Part shown: positions 26,447 through 35,762 of the stretch, piece after piece
Position numbering within the stretch: the stretch's first letter is position 1
How the letters are laid out: each line of letters starts with the position of its first letter
Origin: Terriglobia bacterium
Lineage (GTDB): Bacteria > Acidobacteriota > Terriglobia > Terriglobales > Acidobacteriaceae
NCBI GenBank assembly: GCA_020072845.1
Contig: JAIQGF010000010.1
Span: 1-64,000 of the forward strand
Direction: 5' to 3'
Length of the DNA: 64,000 nt
Program-made: the position numbers and the translations under genes
Notes under the pieces: model-generated
What the model was told of the DNA's origin: nothing
Seen by the model: the letters and a program-made list of their open reading frames with translations, nothing else
Database searches by the model: none

Positions 26447-27290
26447 CATCGAATGCCCCCGCGACGCCTGGCAAGGCCTCAAGGGCCAGATCCCTACCGA
26501 GGTCAAGGCTGCTTACCTGCGCGCGCTGATCGGGGCGGGGTTCAAGCACATTGACGCCGTGTCGTTCGTTTCGCCCAAGGCCGTGCCCCAGATGGCCGAC
26601 TCGGAAGAGGTGCTGAAGCAGATTGATCCGCCCGACGACGTCGAAATCATCGGCATCGTGGTCAACGAAAAAGGCGCCGAGCGCGCCGTCGCCACCGAGG
26701 CCGTGCACACCCTCGGTTTTCCCTATTCGGTCTCGCCCACATTCCTGCAGAAAAACCAGAACCAGACGTTGGAGGACGCCTACGACACGCTGGAGAAAAT
26801 CAAGGAGAAGGCCGACAGCGCCGGTCTCGATGTCGTGGTGTACATCTCGATGGCGTTCGGCAATCCCTACAACGATCCGTGGAGCGCCGACGAAGTTCTC
26901 GAAGCCGTGGACCTGATCGAAAAGACCGGCACTCGTTCCATTTCGCTTGCCGACACCGTGGGCCTGGCCACGCCCGATCAGATTCGCGCCCTCGTTGCCG
27001 CGGTGCTTGCCCGGTACGACTATCTCGATATCGGCGTCCACCTGCACAGCCGTCCCGCCGAAGCGGTGGACAAGATTCTCGCCGCTTATGATGCCGGCAT
27101 TCGACGCTTCGATTCCGCCATCGGCGGCCTAGGCGGCTGTCCCTTCGCGCAGGACGAACTCGTGGGCAATATCCCGACCGAAAAAGTTCTGGAAGCGCTG
27201 GCGCAGCACGGCGCCGAAGTGCCCATCCGCAAGCCACTCGACAGTGTCATCCGCATAAACGCCGATATTGCGGCGAAGCACAAAACCTAA
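26427..27290 (+). CDS. mvaB: Hydroxymethylglutaryl-CoA lyase
   Basis: The enzyme splits HMG-CoA to acetyl-CoA and acetoacetate, the last step of leucine breakdown. The 287-aa protein has a TIM barrel with the metal site in LIECPRDAWQGL. SFVSPKAVPQMADSEEV follows, then HLHSRPAEAVDKI (metal His pair). The signature loop GLGGCPFAQDELVGNIPTE carries the catalytic Cys. The start ATG lies in a spacer repeat, but the reading frame needs this region because conserved residues begin at about residue 7. Confidence 0.93.
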   Translation: MTDNLKLIECPRDAWQGLKGQIPTEVKAAYLRALIGAGFKHIDAVSFVSPKAVPQMADSEEVLKQIDPPDDVEIIGIVVNEKGAERAVATEAVHTLGFPYSVSPTFLQKNQNQTLEDAYDTLEKIKEKADSAGLDVVVYISMAFGNPYNDPWSADEVLEAVDLIEKTGTRSISLADTVGLATPDQIRALVAAVLARYDYLDIGVHLHSRPAEAVDKILAAYDAGIRRFDSAIGGLGGCPFAQDELVGNIPTEKVLEALAQHGAEVPIRKPLDSVIRINADIAAKHKT

Positions 27291-27366
27291 CCACGGATCT
27301 CCACGGATTTTCGCGGATCGATAGTTGGTTTGCTTTATCCGTGTGAATCCGTGAAAATCCGTGGTT
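27288..27366. repeat. Inverted pair of CCACGGAT arrays
   Basis: Units of CCACGGAT, then CGCGGAT, at 27291-27322 face ATCCGTG units at 27340-27366 across a short AT-richer loop. The repeats fill nearly the whole 83-bp spacer. Confidence 0.8.
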
Positions 27367-27373
27367 CGCTTCT

Positions 27374-28153
27374 ATGTCCTACAAGACGCTCACGCTCGCC
27401 CACGAAGACCGCATCGCGCTCATCACCCTGAATCGTCCCGAGAAGCGCAATGCTGTCAGCTTTGAATTGCTTGCGGAATTGATGAGCGCGCTCGATGAGG
27501 CAGAACGCTCCCCTGCGCAGGTTCTCATCATCACCGGAGCGGGCAAGGCGTTCTGCGCTGGTTTGGACCTGGACGAACTCAAGGCTCTTCTGGGCAAGAC
27601 GCACGAAGAAAATCTCAAAGATTCCGCGCGCATGGCGCAGATTTTCCGCCGCATCTACGAATTTCCTCTTCCCACCATCGCCGCCGTGAACGGCGCGGCT
27701 ATCGCCGGCGGAACGGGCATCGCCACCATGTGCGACTTCACGCTGGCGGTGCCGGAAGCGAAGTTCGGCTACACCGAGGTAAAGATCGGATTTGTCCCGG
27801 CAATCGTCTCCTCGATTCTGGTCTGGCAAGTCGGCCACAAGATCGCGCGCGACCTGCTGCTCACCGGACGGCTCTTCGACGCCGCCGAGGCGCATCGCTA
27901 CGGGCTGGTGAACGAGGTCGTCGCGCCTGACCGCCTGATGCCGCGCGCCCGCGAACTGGCGGCGCAGTTGCTGGAGAATTCGCCGTCGTCGGTGCGCCTG
28001 ACCAAGAAACTGATCAACGGATTTCTCGCGCGCTCGCTCGACGAGCAGATCGCGCAGGCGGTGGAGGACAACGCCCGCATTCGCACCACCGAAGATTTTC
28101 GCGAAGGAGTCACCAGCTTCCTGGAAAAGCGGAAGCCAAAATGGAGCAGCTAA
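27374..28153 (+). CDS. Enoyl-CoA hydratase/isomerase family protein
   Basis: The 259-aa crotonase-fold enzyme has the NRPEKRNAVSFELL opening, oxyanion-hole residues in AGKAFCAGLDLDEL and AVNGAAIAGGTGIATMCD, and a catalytic-site Glu in YTEVKIGFVPA. Next to HMG-CoA lyase and an MCC-like carboxyltransferase, the likely role is methylglutaconyl-CoA hydratase of leucine catabolism. This is inferred from context and other acyl-CoAs are possible. It is followed by a thioesterase gene on the same strand. Confidence 0.88.
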   Translation: MSYKTLTLAHEDRIALITLNRPEKRNAVSFELLAELMSALDEAERSPAQVLIITGAGKAFCAGLDLDELKALLGKTHEENLKDSARMAQIFRRIYEFPLPTIAAVNGAAIAGGTGIATMCDFTLAVPEAKFGYTEVKIGFVPAIVSSILVWQVGHKIARDLLLTGRLFDAAEAHRYGLVNEVVAPDRLMPRARELAAQLLENSPSSVRLTKKLINGFLARSLDEQIAQAVEDNARIRTTEDFREGVTSFLEKRKPKWSS

Positions 28154-28154
28154 G

Positions 28155-28231
28155 TCTATCGGTCTGTCGGTCGTCCGTGGCCCGTCGGACTGACCGACCG
28201 AGAGACTGATAGACCGATAGACCCGCAAATA
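28155..28231. repeat. Long hairpin of TCTATCGGTCTGTCGG units
   Basis: CTATCGGTCTGTCGGTC at about 28157-28173 pairs with GACCGACCGAG... and GATAGACCGATAG at 28193-28221 over a short loop. This fills the spacer between the hydratase and thioesterase genes. Confidence 0.8.
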
Positions 28232-28239
28232 TAGCGACG

Positions 28240-28644
28240 GTGACCAACATCACGACAATCCGCGTCCGCTACGCCGAGACCGACCAGATGGGCGTGGTCT
28301 ACCACTCGAACTATTTCATCTGGTTCGAGGTCGGTCGCGTGGAACTGCTGCGCCAGCTCGGTTTTACCTACAAGGAAATGGAACGCCAAGACCAGTGCTT
28401 CATCGCGGTGGTGGACGCGCGTTGCCGCTTCAAGGCTCCGGCGCGGTACGATGATCAGATCACCATCCGCACGCGCCTGAAGAACGCGCGCGAATCGCTG
28501 ATCCATTTTGCGTACGAAGCGGTGCGTGAGAGCGACGGTACGCTGTTGGCGGAAGGCGAAACCACGCACATCGTGACCGATGCGGATATGAACAAGCGCC
28601 CGCTGCCGGAAAAGTATCTGACGGTTTTCAGACGAGCTATTTGA
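28240..28644 (+). CDS. YbgC/FadM-type acyl-CoA thioesterase
   Basis: The 134-aa hot-dog-fold thioesterase starts at GTG 28240. The 4HBT signature RVRYAETDQMGVVYHSNYFIWFEVGR contains the catalytic Asp. VDARCRFKAPARYDDQITIRT follows. It hydrolyses acyl-CoA esters; the chain specificity is unknown. It closes the acyl-CoA gene set and is followed after 23 bp by a much lower-GC gene. Confidence 0.92.
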   Translation: MTNITTIRVRYAETDQMGVVYHSNYFIWFEVGRVELLRQLGFTYKEMERQDQCFIAVVDARCRFKAPARYDDQITIRTRLKNARESLIHFAYEAVRESDGTLLAEGETTHIVTDADMNKRPLPEKYLTVFRRAI

Positions 28645-28667
28645 TCCTAACTGTTGAAAGAACGCAC

Positions 28668-30416
28668 ATGCTCACAAAACTTCGCATCAAGAATTTCAAG
28701 CGGTTCGGCGAGGTCGTTGTAGACCTCGGCAATCCTGTAGTCTTCATCGGTCCAAATAACTCTGGCAAAACATCGGCTTTGCAGGCTCTCGCCTTGTGGC
28801 AGGCGGGCGTGAGCCGATGGAATGAACGGCGACGGGGCAAGGGCACGCCAGAGAAGAGACCAGGAGTCACGATCAACCGTCGAGACTTAGTGTCCATACC
28901 GATCCCGTCTGCAAACCTTCTTTGGAGAAATCTGCACGTCCGTGACGTCCAGAAGACGGAGAAGGGGCAGGTAACCAAAACGCAAAACGTGAGAGTCGAT
29001 ATTGTAATTGAGGGCGTCACCAGGGATAAAGCGTGGCAATGCGGTCTCGAATTCGATTATGCCAATGAGGAGTCTTTTTACTGTAGGCCATTGCGCATGT
29101 CCGAAGACGAGGGAGCAAATCGAATGCCGATACCGGAAGAAGCAGGCGAGGTGCAAGTAGCATTTCTGCCGCCTATGTCCGGTCTTGCGGCTAATGAGAC
29201 CCGGTTAGATCAAGGAGCAATCAACGTCCGTATTGGCGAGGGCAAGACAGCAGAAGTCCTCAGAAACCTCTGCTATGTCATTGCAAGCACCGATCACGGA
29301 CTGTGGGAAAAACTGGTAACGCAGATAGAGTCGCTGTTCGGTTCTCGATTGGATAGTCCGAAATACATACCAGAACGCGGCGAACTCGAGATGACATATC
29401 GTGAAAACGATGTGCAACTTGATTTATCGTCTTCTGGTCGAGGACTGCAACAGACACTCTTACTATTGGCATACATGTACGCCAATCCCAATGCAGTTCT
29501 CTTGTTAGACGAGCCGGATGCGCATTTAGAGATTTTGAGACAACGCGAAATCTACCAAATCCTCTCTGATGTTGCGGTGGAGAACGCAAACCAGGTCATC
29601 GCCGCCAGCCACTCAGAAGTGCTACTCAATGAAGCTGCAGGGAGGGATGTCGTAATCGCATTTGTCGGCAAACCACACCGAATCAACGACCGTGGCAGTC
29701 AACTGATGAAGGCTCTTGAGGAAATTGGTTTCGACCAGTATTACCAAGCTGAACAGACAGGCTGGGTACTCTACCTGGAAGGATCGACCGACCTAGCCAT
29801 TCTCCGGGCATTTGCACGACGGCTTGGGCACAAGGCAGGTTTAGATACTCTCGAAACGCCGTTCGTGCATTACGTTGGAAATCAGCCAGCGGATGTCGCG
29901 AGGCACTTCTTCGGCCTGCGGGAGGCGGTGCAAGAACTTAAGGGTATCGCTATATTTGATCGCCTAGAGCGGGACTTGCCTGCAAACCTAGGCGCATTAG
30001 GATTTACTTGGCAGAAGAAAGAGATTGAGAATTATTTCTGCTACCCAGAGACTTTGGAAGCATATGCGACGCAGACCGGCATAGCGGGGTCTGGCGGGCC
30101 GCTGTTTGCCGATTCCGAGGCAAACCGGCGCTTAGCTGTGATGAGAGAATCCATAAAGGAATTGGAAGATGCTCTGCGCACTCTGGGACGTGGATCACCC
30201 TGGGACGGAAACATGAAGGTGAGCGACGATTTTCTCACCCCGTTGTTCGAAAATTACTTCAAGAAACTCGGCCTACCAAACGTAATGGCAAAGAAGAACT
30301 TCCAAGAACTCGCATTGCTAGTGCCAGCGGATAGATTGGACGTAGAAGTACGTGAAAAGCTGGACGCGATTGCGGCGGTAGCAAAATCTGCGACCTCCAA
30401 ACCGATGCCGTCCTAA
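28668..30416 (+). CDS. OLD-type AAA ATPase with Toprim-like C-terminal domain
   Basis: From ATG 28668 the protein has 582 aa. The ABC/AAA part has Walker A GPNNSGKTS near residue 30, a signature-like SSGRGLQQTLLLLAYMY, Walker B AVLLLDEPDAHLE and the H-loop ASHSEVLL. After about residue 360 a Toprim-like region appears: WVLYLEGSTDLAILRAFARRLG (acidic EGxxD), IAIFDRLERDLP, then EIENYFCYPETLE as in OLD-family endonucleases. Known OLD proteins act in phage defence or DNA processing, so a solitary class 1-like OLD nuclease is a fair inference. One 60-base sample (29461-29520) is 28/60 G+C, well below the neighbours, pointing to horizontal acquisition. Confidence 0.8.
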   Translation: MLTKLRIKNFKRFGEVVVDLGNPVVFIGPNNSGKTSALQALALWQAGVSRWNERRRGKGTPEKRPGVTINRRDLVSIPIPSANLLWRNLHVRDVQKTEKGQVTKTQNVRVDIVIEGVTRDKAWQCGLEFDYANEESFYCRPLRMSEDEGANRMPIPEEAGEVQVAFLPPMSGLAANETRLDQGAINVRIGEGKTAEVLRNLCYVIASTDHGLWEKLVTQIESLFGSRLDSPKYIPERGELEMTYRENDVQLDLSSSGRGLQQTLLLLAYMYANPNAVLLLDEPDAHLEILRQREIYQILSDVAVENANQVIAASHSEVLLNEAAGRDVVIAFVGKPHRINDRGSQLMKALEEIGFDQYYQAEQTGWVLYLEGSTDLAILRAFARRLGHKAGLDTLETPFVHYVGNQPADVARHFFGLREAVQELKGIAIFDRLERDLPANLGALGFTWQKKEIENYFCYPETLEAYATQTGIAGSGGPLFADSEANRRLAVMRESIKELEDALRTLGRGSPWDGNMKVSDDFLTPLFENYFKKLGLPNVMAKKNFQELALLVPADRLDVEVREKLDAIAAVAKSATSKPMPS

Positions 30417-30430
30417 AGTCAAGACGCCAC

Positions 30431-32020
<1,590 letters not shown>

Positions 32021-32079
32021 CCATTGACCAAAAAATGACGCGGAGACCGGGTGCAGTCTCCGCGTTGTGCTCTTATCCG

Positions 32080-32104
32080 CGAAATCCCTGGCGATCCGTG
32101 GTTA
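32080..32104. repeat. ATCCGCGAAATCC / GATCCGTGG units
   Basis: In the 81-bp spacer between hutH and the convergent ABM gene there is a GCGGAGAC...GTCTCCGC inverted repeat (about 32040-32066) that could terminate hutH, although no T-tract follows. Two ATCCGYG units come next. Confidence 0.45.
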
Positions 32105-32443
32105 CAAGGCCACCGCCGCCGGCGTGGCCTTTCCCTTGGCGACGTGGTGCACGGTCGAGGTCTCGACGTCATAGATGTGCACCTTGGCCGCGGTGTGCGC
32201 CAGGTGCTGGATCATTTCATTGATGCGCTTGAACTCCAGGTGGTGAAAGTCCGCGGCGTCAGCCTTGGTCTTCCAAAAGCTCATGGCGAGCACCTGGTCG
32301 GCGTCGTGGTCGGCGATGAGAACGATTTCGTCAACAAAGCCGGGATGGGACTGCAGAATGCCAAGCACGTCATTGTGCAGCTTGCGGCAAAGTTCCTTGG
32401 CCTTGCCGGGCTTGGTTTTGATCTCGACAACGCGAGTGATCAT
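32102..32443 (-). CDS. Antibiotic biosynthesis monooxygenase (ABM) domain protein
   Basis: The 113-aa protein starts at ATG 32443, preceded by AAAGGAGA at 7 bp. The ferredoxin-like ABM fold is recognisable by MITRVVEIKTKPGKAKELCRKL, HPGFVDEIVLIADHDADQVLAMSFWKTKADA and a C-terminal extension. Family members include quinol monooxygenases and haem-degrading enzymes. No haem-ligand signature is clear, so activity is open. It is monocistronic and convergent with hutH. Confidence 0.8.
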   Translation of the reverse strand: MITRVVEIKTKPGKAKELCRKLHNDVLGILQSHPGFVDEIVLIADHDADQVLAMSFWKTKADAADFHHLEFKRINEMIQHLAHTAAKVHIYDVETSTVHHVAKGKATPAAVAL

Positions 32444-32582
32444 AGCGGGTCTCCTTTGCGAGGATGAACATGGCCGCACTTCGGATCAAACATCGTATGG
32501 TCGCACAATCGCCCTCCGCCGGCACGCAGGACTGGCTGCCCGGCCGGAAAAGCAGGACCGAAACGGGATTGGCGGCCCCAAT

Positions 32583-33611
32583 CTACGGCTCGCCGCCGGC
32601 GCGGTCCCGGGACGAAGGCGCGTAGTAGCCGGCGCGCGCCTGCACGCGGTAATCGCTGCCTTTGGCCTTCACTTCCACCTTGCGATAGGTACCGTCGCGC
32701 TTGTTGTTGGTGGGCGTGTAGCCGATGCTGTACTGGCTGCGGAGTTCGGCCGCCACCTGGTCGAACGCCTGCTTGAGCTTGTCCTGCTTGTTGCCAACCT
32801 CGATGACGCGGCCGCCGGTCTCCTGGCAGAGCTTCTTCATGTCCTTGTCACCGGAGTAGCCAAACCCGCCGTAGAAGCCGCGGTCGGCGATGAGCAGCAC
32901 GTACACCATGGCATCCGCCCTCTGGGCAGCCTCGATGGCGTCGCGGATCTTCAAGCTGCTGCCCTGGTCCTCGCCGTCGGTGAGCAGGATCATGGCCTTG
33001 CGGCCGACCTCGCGCCCCAGCTTTTCATTGGAGGCAAGATAGACGGCGTCGTAGAGCAAGGTGCCTTTCGGGTTGCTGATGGGGATGGGACCGCCGCCCA
33101 GGCCGGGCAGGCCTCCTCCGCCACCGCCGCCGTTGATGCGCGCGCGATTCATGCCGGCGCGCAGGTCGCGCGGGTCGTTGGTGAAGTCCTGCAACAGGTC
33201 AACGTTTACGTCGAAGCCGATGACGAACGCCAGGTCCTTTTCGCGCAGGACTTCGCGCAGGAACGCCGCGCCCACTTCCTTCTCGATGGGGAGCACGCGC
33301 TCCTGGCTCACGCTGCTGTCAATGAGCATGCCGAGGGTGAGGGGCTGATTGGATTCGGCGGAAAAGTACTTGATGGTCTGCGGCTTGCCGTCCTCGTAGA
33401 TTTCGAACTGGTCCTTGGCAAGGGTGGAGATCAGCAGGCCGTGCTTGTCCTTGACGTTGAAATACACGTTGACGACGTTCACGTCCACCTTGAAGGTCTG
33501 GACGGTGTCGTCAGTCTCGCGCTGGGGGGACGATTCCTGGGCGAGCGCGGTTGCGGCCACGCCGAACAGGACCGCAATCAGAACCGCAGTTTTCGGGAAG
33601 GAGTGGGCCAT
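32583..33611 (-). CDS. Secreted VWFA-domain protein, acidobacterial type
   Basis: The 342-aa protein has a signal peptide (KTAVLIAVLFGVAATALA). A strand-rich VVNVYFNVKDKHGLLISTLAKDQFEIYEDGK segment is typical of the acidobacterial VWFA-related family. It is followed by a VWA domain with the MIDAS-like GMLIDSSVSQERV and LLTDGEDQGSS. The C-terminal QYSIGYTPTNNKRDGTYRKVEVKAKG ends the conserved domain. The function is unknown; surface adhesion or protein interaction is typical of VWA. It is divergently paired with a second VWFA gene. Confidence 0.88.
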   Translation of the reverse strand: MAHSFPKTAVLIAVLFGVAATALAQESSPQRETDDTVQTFKVDVNVVNVYFNVKDKHGLLISTLAKDQFEIYEDGKPQTIKYFSAESNQPLTLGMLIDSSVSQERVLPIEKEVGAAFLREVLREKDLAFVIGFDVNVDLLQDFTNDPRDLRAGMNRARINGGGGGGGLPGLGGGPIPISNPKGTLLYDAVYLASNEKLGREVGRKAMILLTDGEDQGSSLKIRDAIEAAQRADAMVYVLLIADRGFYGGFGYSGDKDMKKLCQETGGRVIEVGNKQDKLKQAFDQVAAELRSQYSIGYTPTNNKRDGTYRKVEVKAKGSDYRVQARAGYYAPSSRDRAGGEP

Positions 33612-33717
33612 ACACTTCTCTGAGTCTTTCCGGCTCGCTTGGGTCTATTCTAAACTAGTGCTCCCTATGATAAGAGTGCCGCTGGACAAGAATGTTGCTG
33701 TCAGCATGGGAAATAAG

Positions 33718-34971
33718 ATGATGAAGGAAGCGAAACGTCGCAACCAGACGCGTGGCACGGCTGTGGCGGCGCTGCTGTTGGCGCTGGCCTCCGGTCCTGC
33801 CCTGGCACAACAACCGCCCGGTACGCCTCCCACCGGCCAGTCGAACATTCCCGATGCGCCGTCGGCCAGCCGTCCGGTGGAGAAGTTTCCCGCCGCCAAC
33901 GAAACCGTCACGCCGCCGCCGCCGGCGGAAATCACCACCGTGCCGCCGGGCGGCGCCGGGCTGATCCCGGGCAGCGGCCGCGACGAACTCTTCACCCTGA
34001 CCAAGAACGTGAACTTCGTGGTGGTGCCGGTGACGGTGAAAGACGGGTCGGGACACCTGGTGGAAGGATTGTCGCGGCAGAATTTTCGCGTGCTGGAAGA
34101 TGGGGTGGAGCAGCGGATGACTTTCTTCACCAGCGATCCGTTTCCGCTGACCGCGGCGGTGGTCATTGACCTGGGCATCCAGGAGGTGGAATTCCGCAAG
34201 GTGCGCGATTCGCTACCGGCGCTGGTGGGGGCGTTCGGGCAGTTCGATGAGGTCGGACTGTACACCTTCGGCACGACGGTGCAGAAGGTCCAGGAGTTCA
34301 CGCCGACCAGCAGCAACAAGGTCAGCCAGGCGATGGACCGGATCCGCAAGAAAGCGACGGCGCGCTCGGGTGGAGCGCCGGTGGTGGGCGGCCCGTTTGG
34401 CTATCCGCCTTCGGTGAACGGCCGGCCGGTTGATCCCGGGCAGAACCCGACGCCCAGTTATACGGGGCAACGCGAAGCCAAGGTGCTGAACGACGCCGTG
34501 CTGCAGGCGGCGCTGGACCTGGCGCGGGGAAGCCCGACGCGGCGCAAGGTGATTTTCGTGGTCAGTGACGGAACGGAGTTCCACTCGTCGGCGACGTACG
34601 GCGAGGTGCTGAAGGTCCTGCTGACGAATCAGATTTCGGTGTACGCGGTGGGTGTGGGGGGAGCGGCGATTCCGGGCTACGGGCAAGCACAGAAGATTCA
34701 CCTCCCGAAGATGGGCTACGGCGACGTCTTGCCGAAATACGCCTCCGCCACCGGCGGCGCGGTGTTCAGCGAGTTCAGCCCGTCCGCCATCGAACAGGCC
34801 TACAGCCGCCTGACGGAAGAAGCCCGCAACCAGTACACCATCGGCTACACGACGCGGGCCACGCCCTCGAGCAAGTACCGGGATGTCGAGGTCAGGGTGG
34901 ACCAGCCGGGATTGAGGGTCAACTCGAGGCAGGGATATTACCCGTTGCCGCCGCAGCGTCCGACCCCTTGA
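33718..34971 (+). CDS. Second secreted VWFA-domain protein
   Basis: From ATG 33718 (GGGA at 6 bp) the protein has about 417 aa: a basic n-region, a signal peptide ending near ALASGPALA, a Pro-rich linker, then the family domain. That domain reads FVVVPVTVKDGSGHLVEGLSRQNFRVLEDG, the VWA core AAVVIDLGIQEVEFRK (MIDAS less canonical, DLGIQ) and KVIFVVSDGTE. A long glycine/proline insertion lies around residues 210-240. The ending NQYTIGYTTRATPSSKYRDVEV parallels the divergent neighbour, so the two are probably paralogues. Confidence 0.87.
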   Translation: MMKEAKRRNQTRGTAVAALLLALASGPALAQQPPGTPPTGQSNIPDAPSASRPVEKFPAANETVTPPPPAEITTVPPGGAGLIPGSGRDELFTLTKNVNFVVVPVTVKDGSGHLVEGLSRQNFRVLEDGVEQRMTFFTSDPFPLTAAVVIDLGIQEVEFRKVRDSLPALVGAFGQFDEVGLYTFGTTVQKVQEFTPTSSNKVSQAMDRIRKKATARSGGAPVVGGPFGYPPSVNGRPVDPGQNPTPSYTGQREAKVLNDAVLQAALDLARGSPTRRKVIFVVSDGTEFHSSATYGEVLKVLLTNQISVYAVGVGGAAIPGYGQAQKIHLPKMGYGDVLPKYASATGGAVFSEFSPSAIEQAYSRLTEEARNQYTIGYTTRATPSSKYRDVEVRVDQPGLRVNSRQGYYPLPPQRPTP

Positions 34972-35093
34972 GTCACTTGTACGCTGCGGGCGCTGTGATA
35001 TAAACAGTTTTTCTCCAGCTGTGGAGTAGATAGGAATTTGCGGTGCGTCGCAGGCCGCCACAGGCCCGCGCTGCGCCGGACTTGAGGACTGTC

Positions 35094-35678
35094 TTGAGTT
35101 TCATCAATTTCGCAGCGCGCGAGATCAACTGCAAGATCGTCTACTACGGCGCCGGCCTGGGCGGCAAGACCACCAATCTGCAATACATTTTCGACAAGAC
35201 TTCCGAAAAACAGAAAGGGAAGATGATTTCCCTTGCCACGGAAACCGATCGCACCCTGTTTTTCGACTTCCTGCCGCTGGACCTGGGGACGGTGCGCGGC
35301 TTCAAGACCCGGTTCCACCTCTACACCGTACCGGGGCAGGTGTTCTATGACGCCAGCCGCAAGCTGATCCTGCGCGGAGTGGATGGCGTGGTGTTCGTCG
35401 CCGACTCCCAGGATGAGCGCATGGACGCCAACGTGGAAGCCCTGGAGAACCTGCGCGACAACATGAAGGAGCACGGGTACGACTTCACCAAGATCCCGTA
35501 CGTGCTCCAGTTGAACAAGCGCGACCTGCCCAATGCCTTGCCGGTGGACAGTTTGAAGAAAGAACTGGCAAAACGCTCCGAACCGGTGTTTGAGTCAGTG
35601 GCGGTCCAGGGCGTCGGCGTGTTCGAGACGCTCAAGGACGTCGCGAAGCAGGTGCTGATTGAGTTGAAGAAGGGGTGA
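35094..35678 (+). CDS. mglA: MglA-like small GTPase
   Basis: MglA-type GTPases set cell polarity for gliding and type IV pilus motility. TTG 35094 with GAGGA upstream gives [21 protein letters not shown] and 194 aa, the usual length; a longer reading adds 17 atypical residues. Nucleotide-binding motifs are [11 protein letters not shown] (P-loop), TVPGQVFY (Walker B-type region) and LQLNKRDLP (NKxD). The pilT, pilB and PilZ genes elsewhere in the window make a pilus-polarity role plausible. No adjacent mglB is seen. A strong terminator follows. Confidence 0.93.
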   Translation: MSFINFAAREINCKIVYYGAGLGGKTTNLQYIFDKTSEKQKGKMISLATETDRTLFFDFLPLDLGTVRGFKTRFHLYTVPGQVFYDASRKLILRGVDGVVFVADSQDERMDANVEALENLRDNMKEHGYDFTKIPYVLQLNKRDLPNALPVDSLKKELAKRSEPVFESVAVQGVGVFETLKDVAKQVLIELKKG

Positions 35679-35713
35679 CGGTCGGCAGTCGACGGTCGAC
35701 GGCCAAAAGCGAC

Positions 35714-35745
35714 AAGCCCGGTCATGTGACCGGGCTTTTGGTTTC
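35714..35745 (+). terminator. Rho-independent terminator of mglA
   Basis: A perfect 11-bp stem AAGCCCGGTCA / TGACCGGGCTT with a 2-nt loop (35714-35737) is followed by TTGGTTTC. It separates mglA from the convergent M48 gene. Confidence 0.85.
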
Positions 35746-35762
35746 TTGCTGACGACTGAAGC

